A DNA stretch of 64,000 nucleotides from Streptomyces sp. SirexAA-E. GTDB lineage: Bacteria; Actinomycetota; Actinomycetes; Streptomycetales; Streptomycetaceae. Numbering within the stretch: the first letter of the stretch is position 1; each line of letters opens with the position of its first letter. The stretch lies in contig NC_015953.1 of the NCBI RefSeq assembly GCF_000177195.2, positions 372,001 through 436,000 on the forward strand, written 5' to 3'. The notes under the pieces are model-generated. The model was not told the DNA's origin. It made no database searches and saw only the letters and a program-made list of their open reading frames with translations. The position numbers and the translations under genes are program-made. Shown here piece by piece: positions 43,558 to 52,348 of this stretch.

Positions 43558-44478
43558 TCACGCCTCCTTTCGCATGCCGCGCAGCTGGACCGCGTAGGCG
43601 ATGATCATCGTGACGACGCCCATGACGAGGGAGACGGTGGCCGCGTAGTTCTGCTGTCGGCCGGAGAAGGACAGCGTGAAGGTGTAGAGGTTGGGCGTGA
43701 AGTAGGTCGTGATCGCGTTCGGCGCCAGGCTCTTCAGGATGCTGGGCTCGTTGAACAGCTGGAAGCTGCCGATCACGGAGAAGATCGTCGCGATCACCAG
43801 GGCCCCGCGGATCGCGGGGATCTTCACGGCGGTGATGATCCGCCACTGCCCGGCGCCGTCGATCTCGGCCGCCTCGTAGAGGGACTTGGGGACGACACGC
43901 AGCGCCGAGTAGAAGATCAGCATGTTGTAGCCGATGAACTCCCAGGTGACGATGTTGCCGATGCTGGCCAGCACCAGGGAGGGTGAGAGCGGGTCGGGCA
44001 GGGACACGCCGAGGGCGTCGTTGATGTTCCCGACCAGCCCGAAGCGGGTGCCGTAGATGAAGCCCCACATCAGGGTGGCGACGACGGCGGGTACGGCGTA
44101 CGGGAGGAAGACGGAGATCCGGAAGAAGCTCTTCCCGTAGAGCCTGCCGCTGTCGAGCGCCAGGGCCACGAGCAGCGCGAGCCCGAGCATGACGGGCACC
44201 TGCACCGCGAGGAAGAGGACCACCCGGCCCACGGCCGCCCAGAACTGGTCGTCCTCGAAAGCCCGCTGGAAGTTGTCCAGGCCCACGAACGAGGTGCCGC
44301 CGACCAGCTGGTCCCGGAAGAAGCTGAGGTACAGCGAGTAGGCGATCGGTGCGAGGAAGACCAGGGCGAACACGGCCATGAACGGACCGACGAAGAGCCA
44401 CCCGATCCGTCCGCGCCGGGAACGGGAGCCTCCGGCTGGTGGGCGGCGTCCGGTCGTGAGCGGCGTAACGGCCGTCAT
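43558..44478 (-). CDS. Sugar ABC transporter permease (MalF type)
   Basis: CUT1 permease of 306 residues: WLFVGPFMAVFALVFLAPIA, VLFLAVQVPVMLGLALLVAL and the EAA loop SLYEAAEIDGAGQWRIITAVKIPA. The start at 44478 (MTAVTPLTTGR) is chosen for its AGGAG site; the frame remains open far upstream without homology. It is the first gene of the operon and lies next to the TGTTTACGTAAACA operator shared with the divergent LacI gene. Confidence 0.9.
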   Translation of the reverse strand: MTAVTPLTTGRRPPAGGSRSRRGRIGWLFVGPFMAVFALVFLAPIAYSLYLSFFRDQLVGGTSFVGLDNFQRAFEDDQFWAAVGRVVLFLAVQVPVMLGLALLVALALDSGRLYGKSFFRISVFLPYAVPAVVATLMWGFIYGTRFGLVGNINDALGVSLPDPLSPSLVLASIGNIVTWEFIGYNMLIFYSALRVVPKSLYEAAEIDGAGQWRIITAVKIPAIRGALVIATIFSVIGSFQLFNEPSILKSLAPNAITTYFTPNLYTFTLSFSGRQQNYAATVSLVMGVVTMIIAYAVQLRGMRKEA

Positions 44479-44564
44479 GGGTACTCCTACTGGTCCGGCG
44501 TTGAGCATGGCCCCGGCCGGAGGGAGACACCGGACATCGTGGAGGCGCTGTGCTTGAGAACCGA

Positions 44565-44602
44565 TGTTTACGTAAACAGCAATCGGTGAAGTGATGTTTA
44601 CA
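44565..44602. promoter_or_regulatory. LacI operator TGTTTACGTAAACA with a second half-site
   Basis: A perfect 14-bp palindrome at 44565-44578 with central CG, as in LacI-family operators, plus a second TGTTTACA at 44595-44602. Both are in the divergent region between the sugar permease operon (44478, minus) and the LacI gene (44931, plus), within an AT-richer patch. The remaining part of this 450-bp gap shows no gene. Confidence 0.8.
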
Positions 44603-44930
44603 CGTCTGCTCGGCGCACCGTCAAGGCGAGGATTCCCTCCGCCCGCCGAAGAGTTGCGCCCTCCACCGCCCGGCCTCGCCCCCTCCCGGGTGACGCCGCC
44701 CGGGCCGGTCGGCGTGGAGCGTCCGATAGTGGTAGAAATGCCGGTGGTCCGAGCCCTCGCCGGCGCCCCGGCACGAGCCGCACGCGGTGCGGCGACAGGG
44801 CGGGAACCGATCGACACACCCCCGGACGACCGCGGTGGAAGACGGCCCGCGGCCGGGACGGCGCCCTGCGCACGCGGCGAAAGGCTCACCACACCACGAC
44901 GGAGGCACAGTGCACGGACAGGAACCAGCC

Positions 44931-45944
44931 ATGGAACGGCCATCCCGCAGGGAAGCCTCCATGGCCGACGTCGCCCGCCTTGCCGGTGTCTCCTCGCAGA
45001 CGGTCTCCCGCGTGTCCAACGGGCACTCCATGGTCTCGGAGGAGACCCGCCGGCGCGTCCTGTCCGCCATGAAGGAGCTGAACTACCGGCCCAACAGCGC
45101 GGCGCGGGCGCTCAAGAGCGGCAGGTTCCGCACCCTCGGCGTCGTCCTGTTCACCCTGGCCACGACCGGCAACGTCCGCACTCTGGAAGCCATTTCGGCC
45201 TCCGCCGCGGACGAGGGATACGCCATCACCCTGCTGCCCGTGGCGACCCCCACCAGCACGGGGGTCAGGGGTGCCGTCACCGTGCTCGGCGAGCAGGTCG
45301 TGGACGGTATGATCGTGATCATGGAAGTCCACCTCCTGGACGCCGCCATCTCCCTGCCGCCGAACACCCATGTCGTGGTGGCCGATTCCGACGCGGGCGA
45401 CCGCTACAGCGTCGTGGACACCGACCAGTCCGGCGGTGCCAGGGCAGCCGTACAGCACCTGCTGGACCTCGGGCACCACACGGTGGCGCACGTGGCCGGC
45501 CCGGCGGAGTCGTTCGCCGCACAGCGCCGTGCCGTGGCCTGGCGGCAGACCCTGGAGGAGGCGGGACGCCCCGTTCCGCCTCCGGTGGACGGCGACTGGT
45601 CGGCGGTCTCCGGCTACGAGGCCGGTCTCACGCTGGCGGCCGATCCCTCCGTCACCGCGGTCTTCGCGGCCAACGACCAGATGGCGCTGGGTGTTCTGCG
45701 CGCTCTGCACGAGCGCGGCAGGCGCGTCCCCGAGGACGTCAGCGTCGTGGGGTTCGACGACATCGCCGACTCCGCGTCGTTCTTCCCGCCGCTGACCACC
45801 GTCCACCAGGACTTCGCGGAGATCGGCCGGCTGTGTGTGGACGGTGTCCTGCGGCAGATCCGCAACGAGGCGGCGGAACGCGGCACGACGCTGGTCCCGA
45901 CCCGCCTGGTCGTCCGGTCGAGCACGGCCCCGCCACCGCGCTGA
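44931..45944 (+). CDS. LacI-family regulator of the sugar ABC/GH42 operon
   Basis: LacI/GalR repressor, 337 residues. Helix-turn-helix MADVARLAGVSSQTVSRVSN (about 11-30), hinge YRPNSAARALKSGRFRTLGV, then the ligand-binding core (AVFAANDQMALGVLRALHER, VSVVGFDDIADSASFFPPLT). The ATG at 44931 has AGGAA upstream; a GTG at 44910, seven codons earlier in frame, has a better GGAGG but only four bases of spacing. It is divergent from the ABC permease operon, with the 14-bp palindrome between, so it most likely represses that operon and itself. Confidence 0.9.
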   Translation: MERPSRREASMADVARLAGVSSQTVSRVSNGHSMVSEETRRRVLSAMKELNYRPNSAARALKSGRFRTLGVVLFTLATTGNVRTLEAISASAADEGYAITLLPVATPTSTGVRGAVTVLGEQVVDGMIVIMEVHLLDAAISLPPNTHVVVADSDAGDRYSVVDTDQSGGARAAVQHLLDLGHHTVAHVAGPAESFAAQRRAVAWRQTLEEAGRPVPPPVDGDWSAVSGYEAGLTLAADPSVTAVFAANDQMALGVLRALHERGRRVPEDVSVVGFDDIADSASFFPPLTTVHQDFAEIGRLCVDGVLRQIRNEAAERGTTLVPTRLVVRSSTAPPPR

Positions 45945-46315
45945 GACGGCCGCCTCGACGGCTTCCCACCTGTCTCACCCGCACCCGCGGACCGGCCGCA
46001 CAACCCCACCGCCACCACCCGCAGCCGCCCGACAGCCGGTCCGCGGGCCCGCAGGAGGGCCCCCGCAGGGTGACGAACGCCTTACGGGGCTCCCCGACGG
46101 CACCCCGCACGTTCGTCACGCGAGGAGACACTCCGGAGGGCCCCCGCCCACGGCGGGCGCGCGCCCCAGGCGACGGTGCACCCGCCACGGCGGGCGCACC
46201 GCCACATGACCGGCCCCGAGGGCAGGCGCACTGCGCGTGACGGCGCCGCCCCAGCCCGTCCTGCGCTTGAGGACGGACCCCGCGTCCCCGCGCGGGCCCC
46301 CCGGTGAAGGAGCCG
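45945..46315. repeat. Intergenic gap with a Streptomyces-type palindromic repeat
   Basis: No gene was recognised in this 371-bp stretch between convergent genes. It is very GC-rich with many short inverted repeats. At 46251-46276 it contains CCAGCCCGTCCTGCGCTTGA followed by GGACGG. This motif, CAGCCC..CC.GCG.TTGAGGA, is a familiar dispersed intergenic element in Streptomyces genomes. Confidence 0.45.
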
Positions 46316-47392
46316 TCAGCCACGCCCCGGCAGGTGCGGGAAGCGCAGTTCCGTCCGGCTGCGGGCCGTCTCGCCGGGCCGCAGGACGGTCGAGGGGAAG
46401 TCCGGCCGGTTGGGCGCGTCGGGCAGGTGCTGGGTCTCCAGGCAGAGGGAGCCGTGCCGTTCGTGGCGGCGGCCGGTGCCGTCGGTGAAGGCGCCGTCGA
46501 GCTGGTTGGCGGTGTACACCTGGATGCCCGGCTGGGTCGTCCACACCTCCAGGACGCGGCTCTCGTCCGGCGCGGTGAGCCGGGCGGCACGGCGCAGGCC
46601 ATCCGCCCCCGTGGGCTCGCGCAGCACCCAGCAGTGGTCGAAGCCACCCGCCGCGCGCAGTTGTCCGTCCTCCCGGCCGAGCCGTTCCCCGAGCACGCGG
46701 GGCTCGGTGAGGTCGAAGGGCGTGCCCTGGACACCGGCCGGCGCTCCGAGCGGGATGCCGTCGCCGTCCACCGGCAGATAGGCGTCGGCGTCGACCTGGA
46801 GACGGTGGCCGAGGACGTCGCCGTAGCCGGCCAGGTCGAAGTAGGCGTGGTTGGTGAGGCTGACGACGGTGGCGCGGTCGGTGACGGACTCGTAGTCGAC
46901 GGCGAGCGTGCCGGCCGTGTCCAGGGTGTAGGTGACGGTGGTGTCCAGCGCGCCGGGGAAGCCCATGTCGCCGTGGGGACTGTGCAGGGTGAGCCGGACG
47001 GACGCGGTGTCGTCCGTGTGGTCACCGGTGGCCTCCCACACCTTGGTGTGGAAGCCGTCGGGGCCGCCGTGCAGGGCGTGGCCCCGGTCGTTGGCGGGGA
47101 CGTGGTGCTCGGTGCCGTCCAGGGTGAAGCGGCCGTGCGCGATGCGGTTGGCGTAGCGCCCGACGACGGCCCCGAAGTAGGGGTGCTTCGCCGTGTAGTC
47201 GTCGATGCCGGTGAGCGACCGTACGACGCCTCCGGCGGTCCCCGAGGTGTCGGGGACGGTGAGGCGGTGCAGCGTGGCTCCGTAGGTGAGTATCTCGGCC
47301 CGGACCCCCGCCCCGCTGTCGAGGGTCCACAGGTGGGTCTCGGTTCCGTGGGCGGAGCCGAAGGGGGTGCGGTGCACGGTGGGGCGCGGCAT
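46316..47392 (-). CDS. galM: Aldose 1-epimerase (mutarotase, GalM family)
   Basis: Interconverts alpha and beta anomers of aldoses; 358 residues, cytoplasmic. Motifs: HPYFGAVVGRYANRIAHGRF, NDRGHALHGGPDGFHTKVWE (catalytic His), VVSLTNHAYFDLAGYG (second His) and the aspartate in AAGGFDHCWVLRE. The start overlaps the stop of the LacI gene by one base (TGATG), so the two are translationally coupled. In this context it may act on galactose or arabinose delivered by the furanose-type importer upstream. Confidence 0.9.
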   Translation of the reverse strand: MPRPTVHRTPFGSAHGTETHLWTLDSGAGVRAEILTYGATLHRLTVPDTSGTAGGVVRSLTGIDDYTAKHPYFGAVVGRYANRIAHGRFTLDGTEHHVPANDRGHALHGGPDGFHTKVWEATGDHTDDTASVRLTLHSPHGDMGFPGALDTTVTYTLDTAGTLAVDYESVTDRATVVSLTNHAYFDLAGYGDVLGHRLQVDADAYLPVDGDGIPLGAPAGVQGTPFDLTEPRVLGERLGREDGQLRAAGGFDHCWVLREPTGADGLRRAARLTAPDESRVLEVWTTQPGIQVYTANQLDGAFTDGTGRRHERHGSLCLETQHLPDAPNRPDFPSTVLRPGETARSRTELRFPHLPGRG

Positions 47393-48429
47393 CAGTGGTC
47401 CTCGGTATGGCCGGATCGGGGCCGGGGCGTGGTGGATTCGCGGACGACGAGACGGTAGCCGGGGCGCGGTCTGCGGGGTTCGGCGGCGGCCTCGCCGGAG
47501 AGCCGTTCGACGAGGCTGTCGACGGCGAGGCGGGCGATGGCCTCCTTGTCCGGCGAGATGGTGGTGAGTGTGGTGGTGGTGTAGCGGCTCTCCTCGATGT
47601 CGTCGAAGCCGACGACGGCGATGTCCTCGGGGATGCGGTACCCGCGTTCGGTGAGGGTCCGCATCGCGCCGATGGCGATGAGGTCGTTGTACGCGAACAC
47701 GGCGTCGGGCCGCTCGCCCCGGTCCAGGAGGGCCGCCATGCCGGTGGCGCCGTCCTCACGGCCGTAGCCGTCGGTGACGACGACCAGGGACTCGTCGGGT
47801 TCGAGGCCGGCGGCGGCGAGTTCCTCGCGCCAGCCCCGCAACCGCAGGTGCGCCGGCTGGCGTTCACGTCCGGTGCGCGAGCCGAGGAAGGCGATGCGCC
47901 GGTGGCCGAGGCCCAGGAGGTGGCGTACGGCCTCACGGGAGGCGGCCACGTTGTCGATGGCGATGTGGTCGTAGGGGGCCTCGTACTCGCGCTCGCCGAG
48001 CAGCACCAGGGGCGCCGTCTCGGTGCGGGCCATCAGGTCCTCGGTCTCCAGATGGATGGGGCTGAGGATGAGGCCGTCGATCACATGGGACCGGAAGCCC
48101 TGGCTGACCAGGAGTTCCTTCTCCCTGAGGCCGGCGGTGTGATCGACCAGGACGGTGTAGTCGTGCCGGGCGGCCGCGTCGACGACCTCACCGGCGAGCT
48201 CGGCGAAGTACGGGTTGCCGAACTCGGGTACGGCGAGGGCGATGATGCCGGTGCGGCCTTTGCGCAGGTGGCGTGCGGTGAGGTTCGGCCGGTAGCCGAG
48301 CTCGTCGATGGCCCGCTGCACCTTGGCCCGCATGGCGGGTGTGACGTGCTGGTAGTTGTTGACCACGTTGGACACGGTCTTGATGGACACGCCCGCCCGT
48401 TGCGCAACGTCCTTGAGGCTGACGCCCAC
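47392..48429 (-). CDS. LacI-family regulator linked to the furanose importer
   Basis: LacI/GalR repressor of 345 residues. Helix-turn-helix LKDVAQRAGVSIKTVSNVVN (about 5-24), hinge YRPNLTARHLRKGRTGIIAL, and effector core (VFAYNDLIAIGAMRTL, IAVVGFDDIEESRYTTTTLT). GTG start at 48429 with GGAG upstream. It lies 57 bp after the distal permease gene and is coupled to galM. Its recognition helix (TVSNVV) is the same as in the LacI protein at 59823, so both may read the AACGTT-centred palindromes found at 53.6, 53.8 and 59.7 kb. Confidence 0.9.
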   Translation of the reverse strand: MGVSLKDVAQRAGVSIKTVSNVVNNYQHVTPAMRAKVQRAIDELGYRPNLTARHLRKGRTGIIALAVPEFGNPYFAELAGEVVDAAARHDYTVLVDHTAGLREKELLVSQGFRSHVIDGLILSPIHLETEDLMARTETAPLVLLGEREYEAPYDHIAIDNVAASREAVRHLLGLGHRRIAFLGSRTGRERQPAHLRLRGWREELAAAGLEPDESLVVVTDGYGREDGATGMAALLDRGERPDAVFAYNDLIAIGAMRTLTERGYRIPEDIAVVGFDDIEESRYTTTTLTTISPDKEAIARLAVDSLVERLSGEAAAEPRRPRPGYRLVVRESTTPRPRSGHTEDH

Positions 48430-48486
48430 GGCACTCCTTGGTTCGGCTTGACTCGGTGGTTCGGCTCCGCACGGCGGCCGCGTTCG

Positions 48487-49551
48487 TCACGTGGTTCTGC
48501 GACTGCGCGCCAGGTAACGCTGGGCCACCACGACAACGATAAGGAAACCTCCGCTGACGACCGACTGGTACGAGGAGTTGAGCGAGCCGATCTGGTTGAT
48601 CAGGTTCTGGATGACGGCCAGCAGCAGGACGCCCCAGAGCGTGCCGCTGATCGAGCCCGCGCCGCCGATGAGGAGGGTGCCGCCGATGACGACGGCGGAG
48701 ATCGCGTCGAGTTCCATGCCGACGCCGATGATGGTGACGCCGGAGGACAGCCGGGCGGCGTTGAGGGCGCCGGCGAGTCCGGCCAGCAGGCCGCTGAGGG
48801 TGTAGACGAGGATCTTCGTACGGGCGACGGGCAGGCCCATCAGGGTGGCCGCGTCGCTGCTGCCGCCGACGGCGAACAGCGTCTGCCCGAACGAGGTGCG
48901 CTGAAGGACGAGTCCGCCGGCCCCGAACAGCACCAGGGCGATGATGATCGGGTAGCCGAAGCCCCAGACGCTGCCCTGCCCCAGCTCGCCGAAGGCGGAG
49001 TCCTTCGGGACGAGGTAGGTGGTGGCGCCCTCGTCGGTGAGGGCGAGGAGCAGTCCGCGGGCGCCCAGCAGGGTGGCGAGCGTGATGATGAAGGGGGCCA
49101 TGTTGCCCCGCGCGATCAGGAGCCCGTTGAGCAGGCCGATCGCGCCGCACACCACGAGGGGGACGAGCAGCGCCGCCAGGAAGCCGTACTGCGAGGCCCA
49201 GGCCGCGAGTACGCCGCCGAGGGCGAAGACGGAGCCCACCGAGAGGTCGATGCCGCCGGTGATGATGACCAGGGTCATGCCGAGGGCGACGACGGCGAGG
49301 AAGGACGCCTGGATGGTCACGCCGCGGGCGTTGTCCAGCGAGGCGAACGTCGGGTAGATGAAGGAGGCGGCGATCACGACGATCAGCAGGACCGCCAGCA
49401 CGCCCTGGCGCTGGAGGAGTTCGGCCGCGCGTTGTCTGCCGGTCGGGCGGGAGGTGTCGGCGGGGCGGGTCTTGGGTCCGCCGCCGGGCTGCGCGGCGGG
49501 TGTACGCCGGGCCGGGGCCCGGACGGCGGGGGCGGGTGTGGTTTCGTTCAT
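48487..49551 (-). CDS. Sugar ABC transporter permease (CUT2, YjfF-like)
   Basis: CUT2 permease of 354 residues with about ten hydrophobic segments. The family motif GMTLVIITGGIDLSVGSVFA is present, followed by NMAPFIITLATLLGARGLLL and ISAVVIGGTLLIGGAGSISG. The start overlaps the stop of the previous permease by four bases (ATGA). Two different permeases in one operon, with one twin-domain ATPase, is the arrangement of the galactofuranose system ytfQRT-yjfF; the second permease corresponds to YjfF. Confidence 0.88.
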   Translation of the reverse strand: MNETTPAPAVRAPARRTPAAQPGGGPKTRPADTSRPTGRQRAAELLQRQGVLAVLLIVVIAASFIYPTFASLDNARGVTIQASFLAVVALGMTLVIITGGIDLSVGSVFALGGVLAAWASQYGFLAALLVPLVVCGAIGLLNGLLIARGNMAPFIITLATLLGARGLLLALTDEGATTYLVPKDSAFGELGQGSVWGFGYPIIIALVLFGAGGLVLQRTSFGQTLFAVGGSSDAATLMGLPVARTKILVYTLSGLLAGLAGALNAARLSSGVTIIGVGMELDAISAVVIGGTLLIGGAGSISGTLWGVLLLAVIQNLINQIGSLNSSYQSVVSGGFLIVVVVAQRYLARSRRTT

Positions 49552-50564
49552 CGGGACCGACGCTCCCGGGCGACGTAGACGGCGGCGACGATGATGGCCG
49601 CCTGGGCGATCTGTGCGGTGGAGTCGGGCAGGTCGTGCTTGACGAGCGTGGCGCGCAGCAGCTGCATCAGCAGGGCTCCGGCCACGGTGCCCAGCACCCG
49701 GACGGAGCCGCCGTTGAGCGGCGTGCCGCCCACGACGACCGCGGTGATGGCGGAGAGCTCCATGAGGGTGCCGAGCGAGGACGGGTCGCTCGCGGTGAGC
49801 CGTGCGGTGGCGAGGATCCCGGCGAGCGCGGCGAGGACGCCGCACAGGACGTACACCCCGATCAGCACCCGCTTGACGGGCAGTCCGGCGAGCGCGGCGG
49901 CGGAGCGGTTGCCGCCGACGGCGACGATCTGCCGGCCGAACGTGGTGCGCTGGACCAGGAAGGCGACGGCGACGGCGAGCAGTCCGGCGATCCAGACGAC
50001 CAGCGGGACACCGAGGAAGGAGCCGGTGCCCAGCGACAGCAGGTCGGGGTTGACGATCTGCTTGAGCTGGCCGTCGGCCATGACCAGGGCCAGTCCGCGT
50101 CCGCCGACGAAGAGGGCGAGGGTGGCCACGATGGGTTGCAGCCCGACGAGCGAGACCAGGGCTCCGTTGACCGCGCCGACCACCGCGCCCGCCAGGAGGG
50201 CGACGACCAGGGCGGGCACCAGCCCGTATCCGAGGTAGAGCGGGAGGAAGGCGGCGGCCAGGGCCATGGTCGAGCCGACGGACAGGTCCACACCCTCGGT
50301 GCCGATGACCAGGGCCATGCCGAGCGCCACGATGACGATGGGGGCGACCTGGACGAGCTGGGTGCGGAAGTTGTCGGCGGTCATGAAGTGGTCGGTGAAC
50401 AGGGCGTTGAAGAGCAGTACCACCGCCACGGCCACGTAGACGCCGTACTCCTGGTACCAGGCGGGGTCGCGCAGCCGGGCCAGCGGGGAGGCGGGCCGGT
50501 CGGGCTTCGCGGGGTCCTCGGGCCGCGCGGGGCCCGGGGAGGGGGAGACGGCGGCCTGGGTCAT
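49548..50564 (-). CDS. Sugar ABC transporter permease (CUT2, YtfT-like)
   Basis: CUT2 permease of 338 residues: VAPIVIVALGMALVIGTEGV then DLSVGSTMALAAAF, the conserved substrate-pathway motif, and ITAVVVGGTPLNGGSVRVLG. The ATG overlaps the ATPase stop by four bases, with GAGGAGG just upstream. It is the first permease after the ATPase and corresponds to YtfT in the galactofuranose arrangement. Confidence 0.88.
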   Translation of the reverse strand: MTQAAVSPSPGPARPEDPAKPDRPASPLARLRDPAWYQEYGVYVAVAVVLLFNALFTDHFMTADNFRTQLVQVAPIVIVALGMALVIGTEGVDLSVGSTMALAAAFLPLYLGYGLVPALVVALLAGAVVGAVNGALVSLVGLQPIVATLALFVGGRGLALVMADGQLKQIVNPDLLSLGTGSFLGVPLVVWIAGLLAVAVAFLVQRTTFGRQIVAVGGNRSAAALAGLPVKRVLIGVYVLCGVLAALAGILATARLTASDPSSLGTLMELSAITAVVVGGTPLNGGSVRVLGTVAGALLMQLLRATLVKHDLPDSTAQIAQAAIIVAAVYVARERRSR

Positions 50565-52240
50565 CGGGGGTCCTCCTCAGCGGCCGGGGCCACGTCCTGC
50601 CGCGCGGGGGCGGCCTCGGCGCCGGGTGGTACGGGGTCGTCGTGCCCGCCGGACGCGGGGCCGGGGTCCGGGGCGGGAGTGTGGTCGGCGAGTACTTCGA
50701 GCAGCCGGCTCTCGTCCACCTCGTCGCCCTCCAGCTCGCCCGCGACGGCACCGCCGCGCAGGACGACGATCCGGTCGGCGCCCTCGATCAGCTCCTCGAT
50801 GTCGGAGGAGATGAGGAGCACGGCCAGGCCCTCCCGGGCGAGGTCGTCGATGAGGCTCTGGACCTCGGCCTTGGCGCCGACGTCGATGCCGCGGGTCGGC
50901 TCGTCCAGCAGCAGTACCTTGGGTTCCAGGCAGAGCCAGCGGGCCAGCAGGACCTTCTGCTGGTTGCCGCCGGAGAGCTCGCCGACCTTCTGCTCGGGGC
51001 TGGACGCCTTGATCCGCAGGCGTTTCATGAAGATGTCGACGATCCGGTCCTGCCTGGCGCGGGAGACGACACCGGCGCGGGAGAGCCGCGGCATGGCGGC
51101 CAGCACGATGTTCTCGCGTACGGACAGTCCGGGAACGATCCCCTCCGCCTTGCGGTCCTCGGGCAGCAGGCTGATTCCGGCCCGGATCGCGGCGGCCGGC
51201 GTGAGGCGCTTCAACGGGGTTCCGTCGACGGTGAGTTCGCCCGAGTCCAGTGGCAGCGCGCCGGACAGGGCCTTCGCCGTCTCGCTGCGCCCGGAGCCGA
51301 GGAGCCCGCCGAGGCCGAGCACCTCGCCCGCGTACAGCGACAGGGACACGTCGTGGAGCTGGTGGCGGCTGGAGAGCGCCGTGGCGGTGAGCACCGGTGT
51401 ACGGGCCGCCTCGTGTCCCTCCGCCGTGAAGCTGGTGACGCCCTCCCGGCGGACCTCGGCCAGGTCGCGGCCGAGCATCATCGACACGAGCTGCATCCGG
51501 TCGAGGTCGGCCAGGTCGCCGGTGTGGATGTGCCGGCCGTCGCGGAGCACGGTGACGCGCTCGCAGACGCGGTAGAGCTCGTCCATGCGGTGGCTGACGT
51601 AGAGCACGGCGATGCCCTGGGCGCGCAGGTTGTCGATGACCCGGAACAGGGTCTCCACCTCGCGCGGTTCCAGCGACGAGGTGGGCTCGTCCATGATGAC
51701 GACCTGGGCGTTGACCGAGACGGCCCGGGCCAGGGCGACCATCTGCTGGGTGCCGATCCCGAGGGTGTGCAGCGGGCGGCGCGGGTCCACGCGTACGCCG
51801 AAGCCGTCGAGCAGTTCGGTGGCCTCGCGGTACATCCGGGCGAAGTCGATGAGGCCCAGGCGGTTCCTGGGCTCGCGGCCCAGGAAGATGTTCCGCGCCG
51901 CGCTCATCAGCGGGACGAGGTTGACCTCCTGGTAGATGGTGGAGATCCCAGCCTGCTGGGCCTCGAACGGCCGGGCGAACCGGACCGGTTCGCCCGACAT
52001 CCGCAGCTCTCCCCCGTCGGGCCGGTACACGCCGGTCAGCACCTTGATGAGGGTGGACTTGCCCGCACCGTTCTCGCCGACCAGCGCATGGGTCTCACCC
52101 GGGCGCAGGGAGAAGGAGACGTCGTCGAGGGCGACGACACCGGGGAAACGCTTGCTCACCGAACGGGCTTCGAGCACGGCGGAGCGCTCGGGCCCGACGG
52201 CCGCCTCCGGGGGCTGAGGTTCTGCTTCGGGTGGTGCCAT
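50561..52240 (-). CDS. Sugar ABC transporter ATP-binding protein (CUT2, RbsA/YtfR-like)
   Basis: Twin-domain sugar ATPase of 559 residues. The first half has Walker A GENGAGKST, LGIGTQQMVALARAVSVNAQ and DEPTSSLEP. The second half has the degenerate Walker A typical of RbsA-type proteins (GGLLGSGRSETAKAL), then LSGGNQQKVLLARWLCL and DEPTRGIDVGAKAEV. A Pro/Ala-rich tail of about 50 residues follows the second domain, longer than in enterobacterial relatives. The start is at 52240 (MAPPEAEPQ). A hairpin in the 108-bp gap upstream separates it from the binding-protein gene. Confidence 0.9.
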   Translation of the reverse strand: MAPPEAEPQPPEAAVGPERSAVLEARSVSKRFPGVVALDDVSFSLRPGETHALVGENGAGKSTLIKVLTGVYRPDGGELRMSGEPVRFARPFEAQQAGISTIYQEVNLVPLMSAARNIFLGREPRNRLGLIDFARMYREATELLDGFGVRVDPRRPLHTLGIGTQQMVALARAVSVNAQVVIMDEPTSSLEPREVETLFRVIDNLRAQGIAVLYVSHRMDELYRVCERVTVLRDGRHIHTGDLADLDRMQLVSMMLGRDLAEVRREGVTSFTAEGHEAARTPVLTATALSSRHQLHDVSLSLYAGEVLGLGGLLGSGRSETAKALSGALPLDSGELTVDGTPLKRLTPAAAIRAGISLLPEDRKAEGIVPGLSVRENIVLAAMPRLSRAGVVSRARQDRIVDIFMKRLRIKASSPEQKVGELSGGNQQKVLLARWLCLEPKVLLLDEPTRGIDVGAKAEVQSLIDDLAREGLAVLLISSDIEELIEGADRIVVLRGGAVAGELEGDEVDESRLLEVLADHTPAPDPGPASGGHDDPVPPGAEAAPARQDVAPAAEEDPR

Positions 52241-52282
52241 GAGTGGTCTCGGCCTTCCGCTGTTCCACTGTTCGTAGGGGCG

Positions 52283-52300
52283 GGCGGCCCGGGGGCCGCC
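52283..52300 (-). terminator. Attenuating hairpin between binding protein and ATPase genes
   Basis: GGCGGCCC (52283-52290) pairs with GGGCCGCC (52293-52300). A hairpin here would protect the upstream binding-protein message and lower expression of the downstream transporter genes, as is usual in sugar importers. Confidence 0.45.
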
Positions 52301-52348
52301 GTGGGCCGGTGCGGGCGCCACGGCGGCCGGGGCCGTCGGTGGATCGGG

